The notes under the pieces: model-generated
The model's database searches: none
Told to the model about the DNA's origin: nothing
Seen by the model: only the letters and a program-made list of their open reading frames with translations
NCBI GenBank assembly: GCA_030063045.1
Contig: JAQSEB010000047.1
Span: 62,001 to 126,000, forward strand
Direction: 5' to 3'
DNA: 64,000 nucleotides
From: Pratylenchus scribneri
Taxonomy: Eukaryota; Nematoda; Chromadorea; Rhabditida; Pratylenchidae
Shown: positions 1-12,688 of the stretch, in pieces
Numbering within the stretch: position 1 is the first letter of the stretch
How the letters are laid out: each line of letters begins with the position of its first letter
Made by a program: the position numbers and the translations under genes

Positions 1-3000
1 TCATCCTCTTCTTTTGCATTTTGTGTGGATGTTTTATTCATTTTGATTGAATATTTCGCAGATTCTATACAAAACATTGAACTAATTGCCAAACAAAATT
101 GAATATTCATTGCATCCGTTTCATTCCGAAGGGCGAATACCAATATTTTTTGAATATTTCCGCACAGATCCAAATATTTCAATTCGGGTTCCAACAAATT
201 ATTGGACGAGCCTTGTCGAGAAATTTGTTTGGCTTTTCCAAGTGGCGATTTTTGTGCTAAAAATTTAAATTAAATTCAATTTTTATTTTCATTCTCACCG
301 AGAATATGTGTTCTTCCAAAAACGGATGGCCATACTAAAATGGAGGCAAGTGCCCGAAGGCAAGTTCCCCTCATTTCCACTTGACTGATTGATGGATGCA
401 ATCTGAATTAAAATGGAATTAATTTTATAAAATTATTATATTTACGGTATTTTGATGGATTCAGTGAGCACAATGTCAATGGCCATGAGATAATTTGGAA
501 GTAAAATTTGAACACCCTTTATGGCCAATTTGAATAAATTATCTGCCGAATAGAAAAGCAAAGAGCAAAGGACAAGTCGGTCACGCTTTAAATTAATTAA
601 ATTATATTTAATAATATTAACATAAAGAATACCGAAATGATTGCTTCATGAAGAATGGCAAAGAATTTGGCCATTTGTTCATCGCTAAAATGTTCCCGTG
701 ATGCCTTTGAACAAACAATTCGGCAAAGGGCGCCAATTGCGGTTGCACGACCCGATGAAAAACCATCCACGGATGGGAATTCATTGGGATGAATGAATTG
801 ATTTTGGCTTGAATCGCCTCCAGCAATCATCATTGATGACAATTCGGTGACACTTGAACCAGAAATTGAAGCGGCTGAAAATTCAAATTAATTAATTAAA
901 ATTTAATTAAAGCTTCACTTACTAAATGAACGCCGTAAAACAAATTTTCGTGAGTTTTGTTCAACAATATTTTCTTCTTGATTTTGTCTGGTTGGTAATA
1001 ATAGTTTTGTCCCAATTGATGTGGCCAATAATGTGGATGAATTGGAATGGGTAGAGTCCAATTGATGTGGCTGTTGGGATTGAGGAGAGGAAGAGGAGGC
1101 GGCACTTTCTGTTGTTGATTTTTGGCTCAATCCATCTGAACAAATAAAAAAAAATTAAATTCCCTTTTTGGAGATTTTATCAATATATGGAATATATGAA
1201 GAGTTGGTTAACTGACGGGAATTTTTATAAATTTTTTGAAATAGAAAGCGTAAAGTGCGTTGCTATGCCAACATTTTTTCGACGGGTCAATTTTTGGTTA
1301 TGGCCAATTTTTAAATAACATCATAAATAAATGTCCTATCGATCAGAGCTGGCTGAAAATGGGAAAAATGCGCGTGCATTAGTGGATAAATTATAGTTCG
1401 AGAGAGGAGTGAGGATGGATTTGTTTGGACCATCCAACAATCCATAATTTTGTTAGTAAAGAGCGCCCTTCTCCAAAAATGGGATTTGCATTTATTCCAT
1501 TTTACCCTAGTCTGAAATTTTAATGCATTTTTCGTTACGGGGGGATATTTACATTTGTGACTTATTAAAAATAAACGTTTTTTTTTGTTTGCATAGTTGA
1601 ATAAAAATTAAATTAAATATTCCAAAAAAAAAATTTTTGAAACTTAAATTGGGGAAGAAGTGAATAAAAGGAACTGGAGGAAGTTTTGGGGGAGGAGGCT
1701 GAATGCGTGAAGAAGAGTGGGGCGAAGAGGAGGAGAACAATTGATTTCTGGTTGTGACGAAAAATGTTTAGTGGGGTTCCATGAGGGAAATAGTGGGGGC
1801 AGATTTGGGAGGGGTGTCAATGGGAATTGAACAATAAATCAGGGGAAACATGCGCATGACTGAAAATGAGGACAGCGGACAGGTAAAATATAAATATTTT
1901 TAAGGTGATTTCAGAATTTTTATGGAAAAAATATTTGCAGATTTTGTTTGAACGTTATTTTTGAAGGAAACGGAAGGAGCCACATGTGTATAATCAGATT
2001 AAAAATGTATGTTTGCGTAAATTAACGTAATGCGGTGGAGGGTGGATAGGGGTGGTGCGCATGGGAATTACCGAAAGAAAAGGCAAATCAAGTGGAAATA
2101 ACAAATGGAATTTTTTGAAAAAATAATCAAAAAAGCTACCTTCGCTGCTTTGAATATTCTTGACTAATTTCCCATTTCCATCAACAATCGGGAAAGTCGA
2201 TTCATAAAGAAATTTCAGGAACACGGTAAGCAATGATGTAGCCGATGGTCTAATCGATGCACAAATTGGATGTGGTTTTTTGAATGGGTTACCTGAGAAA
2301 TTTGGCATTTTGATCTTTTGAAAATTTTAACTCACTTTTTAAAATGTACCAAACATGTTGTTCACCTCGAATTCGATTAGTTTCAACAATTAAATCATCC
2401 TTCAAATTTTGGCCATTTTCATCATTTTTGTTGCTAATATTTGATGTTGTGGTGGTTGTGGGAATTTTTACCGATAAATCACTGTTATTGCGTTGTTGAA
2501 TTCGAAACGAAACATTGGAATTGGAGGAATTGGCTTCATTGGTCAACTAATAAATTTTTAAATTTTATTTTATTTCTAAAATTTTTGTATTCTAATTAAC
2601 AAACCGGAATATTCGATTCTTGTGCAATTGTTGCTGTTTTATTGGCAAAATTATTTAACCATTGGGCATTCAATTCTTCACTTTCATTAAAGCCAAATGT
2701 AAAATTATCGCCTAAAAATTTTGTAATTTTTATTTTTTAAATGTTTTGTACCAATGAACAAATCAATCATTTTCTTGAAAGCCAAAATAATGAGGAAAAA
2801 GGAAAGGGCAATTTGTTCGTTGAAAAATTTGATATCTTTTTGGTTGTTTATATTCATTTCACATTGATTAATTCCATTAAAAAAGGAATTAAAAATTAAA
2901 TTTATAATTTAAAATTTATACCAAATTTGCCAAATTCCCAAGGATTTCCAAACAAAATGAATAAATTAAGCCAAAGATTCTTGAACATTTGCAATTTTTC

Positions 3001-4406
3001 AGAGTTAAGTGAATTTTCAAGATATGGTTCGAATATTTGGTTTTCATCTAAATATTTAAAATTATATATTTTAAAATAATAATATTTAAACCTGAAATTG
3101 AGGTAATGTTGTAAAGTGGTGGGCCATATAAATTATGCAGAATAATAAGTGTGGAATTTAATAATGTTTTCGCCCAACATTCGACAAATTGCACCTAAAA
3201 TTCGAAATATGAATATTTGGTACTTGTGTCGTTTACTACATCCCCTTTTTTGGAAAGTGAAGGGTCCCCCCTATGGTTTTAGGATTTGGGTTAGGGTTTG
3301 GGTTCAGGATACACGTAAGATGATTCTTACCCCACCCTATCCCTAACCCAACCCTGATTGACCCCAACCTAAAATATGACAAACCAAAGGGGGGACCCTT
3401 CACTTTCCAAAAAAGGGGATGTAAACGACACAAGTACCGAATATTTTATCAAAATTGATCAAAAAATAAATTTTTAAAATATTTAAATTTTTACTTGATG
3501 TCCGCACTGGACAGAAATCGAAGAGAGCGTTCTCCAATATGATGGGGACGGAATTAATTCATTCAATGCGGCCCCAGTCAAACATCCAAACAATGATTCG
3601 CTCAAATCATTTGCCATTAAAAATCCAATTGAATCTTAAGAAATTAAGTAATGAGATAATTAAGCTGATAAATACCTTGGGATTTACAATTTTTAATGGA
3701 TAATATTTGTTCAGAAATTGCAATTAGGAAGAGAAGAGTTCGCGACCACACTTCATCCTTGAATTCTTCAATAACGGAATGTAATAATTGATGAATTGTT
3801 ATCAAAATTGTTCGAATTTGTGTTGCTTGTCGGCTCAATTGAAGCATAATATCATCATTGAATTGGAAAGAACATTTGCTATTATCAAAAATTGGTCGAA
3901 ATGCATCCAAAATTCTTCTTAAAAAATTTATTATTTGATAAATAGTAAAATGAAATTTTACCTAAAATATTTATCCGGATGCTCAACCAATTGCCTTGGA
4001 CAACAATGGTGTGGATTTTTAGTTAAAGCAGTCAAAAAATAGCAATAAATTCGGACGGCTGATCGCAGTGTTTCATACGATTCATTCGAAGCAAATGATA
4101 AAGTGAGTCCATGGTTTATAACCTCAAATAATACTTATCAATTTAATTTAAAATTAATTGGAAAATACCTGCATAACCCATTCTAATTCATTACTATTTG
4201 AGTAGGCAATTGAAGAAGCCGAGGAGGAAGGCCTATCAATTTGGCCAGCCAACTCTCGAACCAATATACTTGCAACTGCTTCACCTGACGATCTTAAATT
4301 AATACAATTAATTCAAAAAATAATTTTGTAAAAATTACGGAGTAAATTTTGCAAGAATCCCAGGCTGGATTATGGGTAATTCAATTAGCGGCCAATCGTT
4401 TTCCAT
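1..4406 (-). CDS. RALGAPB: Ral GTPase-activating protein beta subunit (RalGAPB homologue), 3' part outside the window
   Basis: Non-catalytic subunit of the RalGAP complex, which switches off Ral small GTPases. The gene starts at 4406 (MENDWPLIELPI...) and runs off the left edge. Conserved pieces, N to C: WVMQ then VINHGLTLSFAS at about 4060-4200; LDAFRPIFDNSKC at 3644-3910; EFPSVDGFSSGRATAIGALC followed by RIVCSKASREHF at 597-842; DRLVLCSLLFYSADNLFKLA then IKGVQILLPNY near 460-580; the block around LGKAKQISRQGSS to FCLAISSMFC at 1-265. Each aligns in order with remembered human RALGAPB (for example GRAEACGTLCRIFCSK and CDLKGIDVVVPYF). The C-terminal RapGAP-like domain would lie beyond position 1. 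Most introns are about 50 bp, but one at about 1.14-2.1 kb is longer and another holds a palindromic MITE. C. elegans hgap-2 would be the counterpart. Family call is strong; exact exon edges in the low-complexity middle are uncertain. Confidence 0.82.
3213..3444. mobile_element. Palindromic MITE-like element in a RalGAPB intron
   Basis: Two arms of about 65-70 bp are near-perfect inverted repeats. The left arm reads AATATTTGGTACTTGTGTCG onward, and the right arm (3377-3444) is its reverse complement. The centre is about 95 bp of G/T-rich then C/A-rich sequence with GGGTTAGGGTT-like and CCCTAACCC-like stretches that can also pair. It carries no coding sequence. Size, inverted ends and intronic position fit a MITE or fold-back element. 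The target duplication is not clear. Confidence 0.7.
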
Positions 4407-4649
4407 TAAAATTTAAATTATTGTGACACTAAATATATGCGAATTTAATCAAATATTTATGTTTGATTTAATTTATTTTTTACGATATAAAAGTAGAATG
4501 AAACAGGAAATAACATCACAAATCACATCACATTGAATCATAAAATATTATACACAACAAAACAATTGATTAAACATATTGATAATGAACTAATATAGAT
4601 GATTGTTTTATCCTAATATTGACCTCTTTCTGTCATCTTATCCAATTTA

Positions 4650-5430
4650 TTAGATCGGCGCTTCTTCATATCTCTTCTTTCGCGGATCAATTATGAGTCG
4701 GTTCGGTCGCTTTGGAGTACGGCCTGCGGAACTGCGGAGATTGGCCAGATTCGTAGTATGGTGGTCGCCATGCTAAAATCAATGCAAATTTATTAAAGTT
4801 AAAATGTGAAATATACTTCATCATCGCTTTTGCCAACATTCGGTGTCGGGCTGGTCAAGTTGCCATTTTTGTCCTCAATCGCAGTCATTGCCAATAACTC
4901 CCGGACATTTTCTTCCATTGATTCATCTTCCTGTTTCACATTGTTCCAAAATGTCTCCTCGTCTTTTGTTGCCAATGATGCAGATGTAGTAATACCAAAA
5001 TTGCCATCAGCAGCAGATCCTCCGTCTTCTTCTTCATCATCATCATCATAGGAGGAGGATGATGGCAATGGTGATGATGAACTGTCCGGGTCACCAATCC
5101 CGTAATATGCACGAATTTGCCAAGGCTCCAATGGAATCTTAATTTATTTCCATTTGTTTAAAATATAACCAACTTTAATGGACTAACCCTTTGAATTGGC
5201 TTTATGGTTGGAAAGATGAGTCGCACCGGCCCTTCGACTTTGTTTATTGCCATTTGTTGATCATCATTTGCTTCATTGTCCATATTAGGAATTGCTGGCT
5301 CCTCCATTTCTTCGCCAATGACACTGCCGTTCTGTGTTGATTGATCTTCCTCCATCGACGTTGAGCCGGCAAATTTTGTTTTTAGCTGGTTCAAAACGGC
5401 CGCATAATTTTGACGGACACTTCCGGCCAT
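4650..5430 (-). CDS. Unrecognised acidic, low-complexity protein
   Basis: Three-exon model of roughly 230 residues. Exon 1 begins at the ATG at 5430 (MAGSVRQNYAAVLNQLKTKF) and contains a hydrophobic stretch, GPVRLIFPTIKPIQR. Exon 2 (about 4817-5140) starts IPLEPWQIRAYYGIGDPDSS, then a serine/aspartate/glutamate-rich run, then TFWNNVKQEDESMEENVREL. Exon 3 (4650-4774) is basic and ends RTPKRPNRLIIDPRKKRYEE then API and stop. Introns are GT-AG with matching phase. An acceptor-like TTCAG lies about 55 bp upstream of the start, with an out-of-frame ATG between, so the start is not certain. I do not recognise the family. The acidic middle and basic tail suggest a nuclear protein, which is inference only. 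Confidence 0.6.
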
Positions 5431-5765
5431 TGTTCGCTTCCGGTTTCCGTGCTCATTGATGACATTTATTTTTGCTGAATTTATTTTTATTGTTAAATAG
5501 TTAAAATATTGAAAAATATAAAAAACATTATTCAACGTTGTTACCAAATAATAATACAAAAATTATCTTTAATCAAATTTATCCATTTTATGGTAAAAAG
5601 ATGCCATCATTGGCCGAAACAAATATAAGTTGAATTGTTGAATGGTTTAGAAATGTCAGGGTTAAGAGATGTTTACAAAGACCATAAAAAAATTAGTTGA
5701 TGGTTGAATAAGAATGGTTTATAAAATTCATCATTTATATCTCCAATTCCGCTTCTTCTCCATTT

Positions 5766-6746
5766 CAATGTCCGCCGCTGGCATGAGTGGTGGAGTTGAT
5801 CTTGTCCAGTGAGTCAGCGAAGTCATTGAAGGCAGTGACAATAGTGCGGATCAGTGTGACGGTGAGTTTCTTGAGAGCGGCGAGGTCATCTTAAAATGCA
5901 ATCCGAATTAAGCTTTATTTTTCAAAATCATACCACTTTCGGCAAGACGCTGGATTTCCGCCAATCCCTCGACAACCTTTTGGTTGTGTTGACCAAGAAG
6001 AACATGATGATCTCCGACTCCGTTGACCAATGACTGTTGTTGACCCATATCAGTTGCCCCTAAATAATTTTTATTTTTGAGATTTTGTCTATTATTCAAA
6101 TTTCTATTACCACCAGTCTCTTCCACATTGCCGCCGCCGTTGACCTCCACTTCCACTGCTGGACGAGAGTCGAAGGTCACAGTCTTTGCTGATTCACGCC
6201 CAATGCCATTGATCATCCCTTCGTTGTTCGAGCCGTTGAAATGTCCATACCCATTGTTCATTTCCGTAGAATTGATCGACCCTCCATTGACCATTCCATC
6301 AACCTTTGCCGGGGTGGTGGTTTTGAGAATTCCTAAAATGAAATTATGTTAGTCTGAAAATGAATTTACCTTTAGCAGGAAGCGTGGTCTCATTGGGAAC
6401 TGCGACGGGTTTGATATCCTTGACTTCCGTTGCGACAGAATCTATAATATCGATAACCAGTTAATTGATCATTAAATTTATAGCTAATTACCTTGATCAG
6501 TGACTGGAATGGTTCGGCGAGCACCTTCAAGGGCAAATCCACCACGACCACGGCTTGAGCTTAACATTAATTTTATTGAATAGTAGTAGTTTTTAAATTG
6601 AATTACCTGAAATCGCGGACCGAACCCTTTTCTGGAAGTGGAAGAGGAGGAAAGTCGCGGCCACCACTTCGACCAAAACGGCCACCTTGACCTGAAGAAG
6701 CGCGTTTGACGAATGGAGGAGGAGGACCGTTGAAAGAGCGGTTCAT
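5766..6746 (-). CDS. Unrecognised glycine/asparagine-rich protein with an RG-rich N-terminus
   Basis: Five or six exons. The start ATG at 6746 gives MNRSFNGPPPPFVKR. The N-terminus has RG/GR clusters (GGRFGRSGGRDFPPLPLPEK and SSRGRGGFALEG), typical of RNA-binding or arginine-methylated proteins. A mid region reads KGILKTTTPAKVDGMVNGG and then KTVTFDSRPAVEVE; KTVTF resembles a PP1-docking RVxF motif, which is only a suggestion. The C-terminal exon (about 5766-5891) encodes a likely amphipathic helix, DLAALKKLTVTLIRTIVTAF, and ends HASGGH. A 51-bp intron near 6061-6111 has no stop and is a multiple of three, so it could be retained. No family recognised. Confidence 0.6.
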
Positions 6747-7461
6747 TGTTGTTGTTTATGAAGGTCGTTGAATGATAATAAGATAATTTGATTGATTGTA
6801 AGAATTGAAGATTTATCTAGAAAAGTAAATAAAATTTGATTAAAAATCAGATCTTATTTTACGAAATTATTTTAGAATTTATCAATTGATTTAATCGAAC
6901 CGATTAGCCCAAACATGAGAATTAATAAGGAATCGGGATAGGGCTATTATCGAATATTTATTAAAATTTTTATTCCCATGATGACATTTCATAAAATGAG
7001 AAATGACAAATGAGTATGAGTGAGAATTGAGACTGAGACCGAGACTCTAACTAAAAAAACACAATTTTTGTTTTTGTCTTTAGCGTTTTGCGTTAACGCT
7101 CTTTCTTTCATTACAGTAAAAAATCAATAAAATATAATGACATTTTTATTTTTTAATCTTTTAAAATCTCTTTAATGTCCTTAAATTCTTTTCTTTGTTG
7201 GAACTTGGAATTGGAAGAGTGAGGAGAGCGCATTTTTTTTAGATCCATTTCATTTCCTACTAAAAAGTAAAAACTATGGTTGATTCTCCAACAATTGATC
7301 AAGCATTAAATAACCTAGGTAGTCAAAATATTAATCCAAAATTTTCAAATTTGCGAAAAAAAAAATGTAGAAATTAAAAAATAATCCGAGAAATCGATTT
7401 ATTACAAATTAAAAAATTTATTATGTTTTATTTATTTTAGAGTAAAAATACTCTAAATAGA
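6747..7461. other. Intergenic, divergent promoter region
   Basis: AT-rich spacer between two divergently transcribed genes. It contains a small ATG-initiated stretch at 7276-7320 that does not splice in frame into the next gene and may be untranslated leader. An acceptor-like TTTTAG at about 7435-7440 precedes the downstream start. I see no other structured element. Confidence 0.5.
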
Positions 7462-9745
7462 ATGGAAAATCCCCGTTCTCCCTCTCCAAAATCGGTTGAA
7501 AATATTGAACAGTTGAGGCAGCTCCAAGAGAAAATGGTGGCTGAATCACTAAATAATGCCTTTAATTCGCATCGAAAATTGTTGGATCAAATATTCGAGG
7601 TAATTTATGGTTTTTACTGATATTTTATATGAAAATAATTTTTAGGAAAAGACAACTGTATCAAAACAATTGCTCGAAAGCCAATCGGAAAATCATTCTC
7701 TTCGATTACAAAATGAAAAACTTCTTCATGATCAACAAAACCAAGCCAGATTATTGGAATCCAAGGAAGCGTTGATTGCTCAATTGCAAGAACAAGATCG
7801 GAAAAATATGACAACATTGAGCGAGAAGGAGACCACGGTGAAGCGACTTTTGTTTGAGAAGGGTGATGCGGAGACAAAATTGGTTAGTGAACGACAATCA
7901 CATCAGAAACAAATGGAGAAAGCGATCAAGGAGGCGGAACAGAAATTAGTAAGCCAAAAGTGTTAGATTTATGTAAAATTAATTATTTTAGCAACAAGAA
8001 TGTGCAAAGCTCCGAGAGCATCTTCAAACTGAGCATAGGGCCGAATTTGAAAATAAGGAACATGAATGGGAGAGCAAATTTAAATTGCTGACTGAATCCT
8101 TGGAAGAAGCCGCAGCTGCTCATCGAAAATTGGTATTTACAATTAAATTTAATTTGATAATTTAATTTTTCAAAAAGGAGAGTGAACGGGACAAATTCTT
8201 CTCAGAGAAAAAAGAAATGGAAGAGAATTTGGACAAGTACAAACGTCGATTTGTTGCCGAATTGAATCGAGATTTGGGCTCAATGTGTGTCCAAATGGGC
8301 AATGGCGTGAACAGAGCATTGATGGAAGTTATGGTCAGATTGAGTGAGTTTTACGCCAAGGAATAATAAAATCAACATTTTAAGACGCCGAATATTCACC
8401 AGCACCGGTTCCTCCTCCACTCGGTGGTAATTTCAATTTCGATGGCGGCGCCGATGCACAATTCGCATTGAAACGTGCCATCCTTCCCAATGAAACACCG
8501 CAGTCTAGTCGTCAGCAACGGCCACAACCGCATCAGAATTTTGCCACCAACCACAATAATCAATCGACCGGCATTCACAATTACATTTCACCAACACCAA
8601 TGACCCGAAGTCGCAGTAAAGCAAATCAGCAAATTTTGGAAGAACAACAATCAGCCCACACGGCTTATTCCACATCAGATCATCAACCATTGGCGGAGGA
8701 TGAGCCAATAATGCGCTTTCCTTCCCCACCAAAACCAACCAATGCAGCAGCAGCTACAAATTCTCCGGCATCAACTGCGATTTCAAGTTTGTTTTGTACT
8801 TATTAAATAAATTGATGGAAAATTAAATATTTATTAATAATTGGAGTTGGGAATAAATTAAATAATACATTTGAGATACTTATCCTTTAAATCTCGAATA
8901 AATTGAACACGATAGACCCCAAGCCCCAAGGAATGCTATATCATTCATTGGTTGGCTGTAATCTATTTCTAGGACCTTAAGATGATATTATCGGGTCCTG
9001 GAATAATGATGAACCTACCCTTCTGTTTAGTAAAGTGACCATTTAAGTTAACCATCTATGATATGATGACTTTGGGATTTGGGTTCCGGAGATAACCTAT
9101 AAGTACTATAAATTTAAATATTTTTTAGTGATCGCCGTAAGAAGCAGCAATTGCCCAGCTGCGCAAAGTCAAAGTCATCTTCAACCATCACAACAATTCA
9201 ACGAAATGCTCGCATCGTCCAGCGCATCCAATATGGTCCCACCGCCCCCACCATTGCAACAAATTCCTCAAAATGTACCTTCAATAAGCAAAAAAGGCAG
9301 AAGAGCAATGGGTGGTGGAGGGGATGCCCAAAATTTGACGACAATGACAATTGCCAAAAAACGACCGATGATGGCCGCTCTTTGCACTCATCCGCATGAA
9401 CATTTCATCAATAATACTCAAGTGCCCGTGAATATTTTGGTTTGCTTCAAATTATTTGAATTAAATAAATCAGAACAATTTAAAGGCAAAAACAAAGCCA
9501 TGGCGACCGCCGGGGGGAGGACAGATCTTTCCGACTTGCAATAGTTCTCATCAATGACGGCAACAAAAAAGCAACGCGATCAGCCATCAACGAGCAGCAA
9601 TTCGGCGATGAATCAACAAAATATTCGGCCAACTAAAATCAATCAAATTGGATCTGGGTCATCAAACATCAGCAGCCAAATAGGTCCTCCATTGTTTACT
9701 TCAACCCCAACCAAAAAACGGTTGTTTCCTGCATTTCAATTGTAA
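7462..9745 (+). CDS. Coiled-coil protein with proline/glutamine-rich tail, family unknown
   Basis: Exons 7462-7599, 7646-7948, 7992-8132, 8178-about 8341, about 8388-8798, 9129-9439 and 9545-9745 join in frame. The N-terminal 250 or so residues are strongly predicted coiled coil, with heptad-like runs such as EQLRQLQEKMVAESL and KRLLFEKGDAETKLVSER. A conserved-looking patch, RRFVAELNRDLGSMCVQMGN, follows. The tail is low complexity (VPPPLGG, NAAAATNS, VPPPPPLQQ) and ends STPTKKRLFPAFQL. The intron at 8799-9128 is about 330 bp, far longer than its neighbours. The last intron (9440-9544) is needed to skip an in-frame TAG at 9542. I do not recognise the family; a structural or cytoskeletal scaffold role is a guess. 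The two 3' exons are less certain than the coiled-coil part. Confidence 0.62.
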
Positions 9746-10093
9746 ACTTACTTTCACTTCTTTCTACCTATTTATGTAATAATTTACTCGAATATGTACC
9801 ATCACTAATCTATTTTTATTGTAATTTGACAAATTTACTCACCGCCAAAACACATTTTTTGCATTTAAAATTGATAAAATTATAAAAACTGCTGAATAAT
9901 TTGTTGAAATATTTAAATTTGGAAATAAATTATTTTATATTTATATTAAAAGTTCTACAATTATAGTGATTTTTTTATGTTGAAATTTTTCATTTCTTTC
10001 CAATTCCAACGACAATTGCATAAATCAATCTTCTTGTCGTCTTCCAACAAAAAATTTTCAAATTTTCGACAAAATTTGTGGAATTAAAATAAA
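9746..10093. other. Intergenic spacer with 3' UTR of the coiled-coil gene
   Basis: AT-rich sequence with AATAAAT-type polyadenylation signals near 9924. No coding or RNA signal seen. Confidence 0.45.
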
Positions 10094-11361
10094 ATGCTGA
10101 ATAATAAGGTGGAACTTGTTGGAAGCGTCAGATACGATTCAAAGCAGGAAATTTATTATGACAGGTTATTTTGAATTTATTCACATTAAAATTCCTATTT
10201 TTAAGTCTAAAAGTGGGAAATGCATTAATTGGAATGTTACGAGGCAAAGAGCTGAAAAAGCAGAAAAAGATGGAAGAACAATTCAAATGCATAATTAATT
10301 TCCCTAAAAAGCGGCCAACTGGGAATGAGACTGAAATTAGTTCGTTTTTTATTAAATTAATAATTGAAATCAATATTCGATTTTAGGGATCACCTCGACT
10401 TTTTCCGCCCAAAATGTTCAAAAATGCCGGGAGGAAATGGAACGTGCAATTAGTGAAGCTCGGAAGCAGGCAATTCCAACCCATTTCTTATCAATTCCAT
10501 TATTCGATGCCAAATTACGTGAACAATATACGGCACTGGTCGAAAAGATTTGTGCGGATCCAGAATTGGCGGTTTGAAAATTTAATTTTAATAATAAATA
10601 ATATTAATTTTTTCAATTAAATAAAATTACTTTTAAGGAAGAATGCAAACAACGTAAACTCTTCATGCCACCATCCAAACTGCATTTGACATTGGTCGTA
10701 CTCAAACTGTTCACAAATGAGGAAATTGAAGCGACCAAACAATTCCTTGATCGATTTTTAAAATCGGATGAGGCAAAGTTAAAAAAAAAAATTATAAAAA
10801 TAAATAATTTTAATTTATTTAGGCAGATTTTTGCCAGCGGTCCTAATATCCATTTGGAATTCCCTTCGCTCGAACATTTCGCTGACCGATCGCCCGAAAA
10901 AATCGCCGTAATTTTTGCAAAGACCAAATCAGAAAGGTTGCATAATTTTTTGGATAATTTGAGAATTAAAATTTAATAGATTGCAAAAATTGGCAAATGC
11001 AATTGACGACGCATTGGCAAATGCCGGATTAATCGAAAGGCGAAAAATGGATGATGTTATTTTGCACATGACCGTGCTTAATACAAAATATTTATGGCAA
11101 GTAAGAAAAAACAAAATTAAAAACCAACAAAAATGCAATTTTCAGAAACGGCGAACTTTCCTCAATGCCAAAACACTTTTGGAAAAATTTGGTCAATTAG
11201 AATTTGATCCGGTCGAAGTCCAAGAGGTTCAATTTTTAATAGGATTTTATTATATTCAAAGCCTTTTTCAGCTGCACCTTTGCGAGATGAAAGGAACTGA
11301 CGACGAAATAAATGGATACAAATCAATTCATACGATCAAATTTTTAACCACAATGAAATAA
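10094..11361 (+). CDS. ASCC1: ASCC1 homologue (KH plus AKAP7-type 2H phosphoesterase-like domain)
   Basis: Activating signal cointegrator 1 complex subunit 1, which acts with the ASCC3 helicase in alkylation repair and transcription. Eight exons join in frame: 10094-10164, 10206-10340, 10387-10571, 10638-10777, 10823-10936, 10980-11100, 11146-11226, 11272-11361. The N-terminal part (NALIGMLRGKELKKQKKMEE) matches the KH-domain position of human ASCC1 (HIVGKRGDTRKKIE), but the GxxG loop is not obvious and the KH may have drifted. The C-terminal AKAP7-like domain is clear: PTHFLSIPLF, then KLHLTLVVLKLFTNEEIE and VILHMTVLNTKYLW, which carry the two HxT motifs of 2H phosphoesterases. About 290 residues, slightly shorter than human because the N-terminus is short. 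The start lies only 12 codons before the first conserved position, so an upstream exon is possible. Confidence 0.85.
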
Positions 11362-11455
11362 ATGTACATATTTTTATTGAATTTATTTTCAAAAATTTTT
11401 AATAATAAAAAATTCGCAAATTGAGAATAATGTATTTTAAAAAATCGAAAGAATC

Positions 11456-12688
11456 CTAGTCATCTTTCTTTTCTTCCCCCGCCTCCTTTTCGTCCTTTTT
11501 AGCATCTTCTTTGTGGCCTTCTTCTTCATCCGCTCCATGTTCATGTTCTTCCTCCGCCTCAACCGGTGTAGCTGCCTTTTCTTCCGCATTATCCTCCTCA
11601 TGCCCTTCTTCCGGGTTGTGTTCTGAATTTTTTTAAATCATTGAAGTCACTAATTAAATTGCCAAAATTACCTCCGGCTTCTTCCTCTATTTCCTCTTCC
11701 TTTTCATTTTGTTCTTCTCCTCCTCCTTCATCTTCTTCCTTTTCCTCTTCATCATCATGCAAATGATGTTCAATAATTTCATCAGAATCTTTTGGTTCTT
11801 CCACTCCTTCATCTTCTTCGTGCTCATCCGCTGGTGCCGTTGGCAATGGGCATGCGGGTGGCGGGGATGCTTCCTTAGGAGATGATTCTGGTGGTGGAGC
11901 TTCTTCCTCATTTCGTTTGACTAAAAATTAATCAAATTACCATTCTTTTAAGTGAATTTGTTCGGTTTAAATTAATTGATATAATCCATTTTAATGCAAT
12001 AGTTAATTAAAAATAATGTCACTTACCGGCTTTTTCCCGTCGCTTCTTATTCCCATTTGTCTTCTTTTTCGATACTTTTCTGCTCAAACTATTCTCTGCT
12101 TCAGATTTTTCTCGTTGCTGTCTCCTCGGTTCCGTGCTTCGTGATTGACGAATTTGGGGGTGGGCCAATGAGGCGGGTGCTGATTTTTTCGATGCCGAAG
12201 AGAGGGCGAATGAATCGCTGGCTTTCGATCGGGGTAATCCAGCAGCCGAAGAGGTGCTTCGACGTCCAACTGAAGGAGTTGTGCGTAATGATGCCGATTG
12301 ACCATATGGGAGTAGAGTGAATGGACCGGATGAGGCCACATATTCCTTTAATTAAAATGGATTGAATTTTTGAGATTTTTCAAATAATATATCTATTTCC
12401 CCCAACCTTATTATGCTCCAATTGTTGTGTTGAGCTAATCGGCGTTCCATCAAGCGTAAAAAGTCGTTTAGCGCCTAGGACAAGGCCAATTTTTTCACTG
12501 ACTGCGTCCAAAAAAGCGTGAATATCGTGGGTTTGCCGAGAGTTTAGTACAATCTAAAATAAATAAAACTAAATTTAACGAATTCAATCAAAATATACAT
12601 TTATTCCCTTGTGATGAACATCCCCATTCCGGTATATTCGAATGCGTTTTCCTTTGTCCGGAGTCAGCCTCAAATATGAACTACTCAT
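11456..12688 (-). CDS. Doublecortin (DCX) domain protein with long acidic tail
   Basis: DCX domains bind and stabilise microtubules. The start at 12688 follows from the family N-terminus: KGKRIRIYRNGDVHHKGINI, then HAFLDAVSEKIGLVLGAKRL and FTLDGTPISSTQQLEHNKEY VASS matches the DCX pattern (R-N-G-D...F/L-D-G...V). Exons 12599-12688, 12407-12553 and then 12345 downward join in phase. After the single DCX domain comes a basic serine-rich segment (SVGRRSTSSAAGLPRSK; EKSEAENSLSRKVSKKKTNG), then an almost purely acidic proline/glutamate tail ending GEEKKDD. It has no kinase domain, so it is not a ZYG-8/DCLK orthologue. DCDC2-like or a nematode-specific MAP is possible. Exon boundaries in the acidic region (11.6-12.0 kb) are approximate. 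Confidence 0.78.

Noticed and set aside
3280..3370. Telomere-like GGGTTAGGG / CCCTAACC stretch
   Set aside because: It is the short internal part of a palindromic MITE in an intron, not a telomere array.
7276..7320. ATG and 14 codons upstream of the coiled-coil gene
   Set aside because: Every plausible splice into 7441 onward meets a stop at once, so it cannot be a coding first exon; the start at 7462 was chosen.
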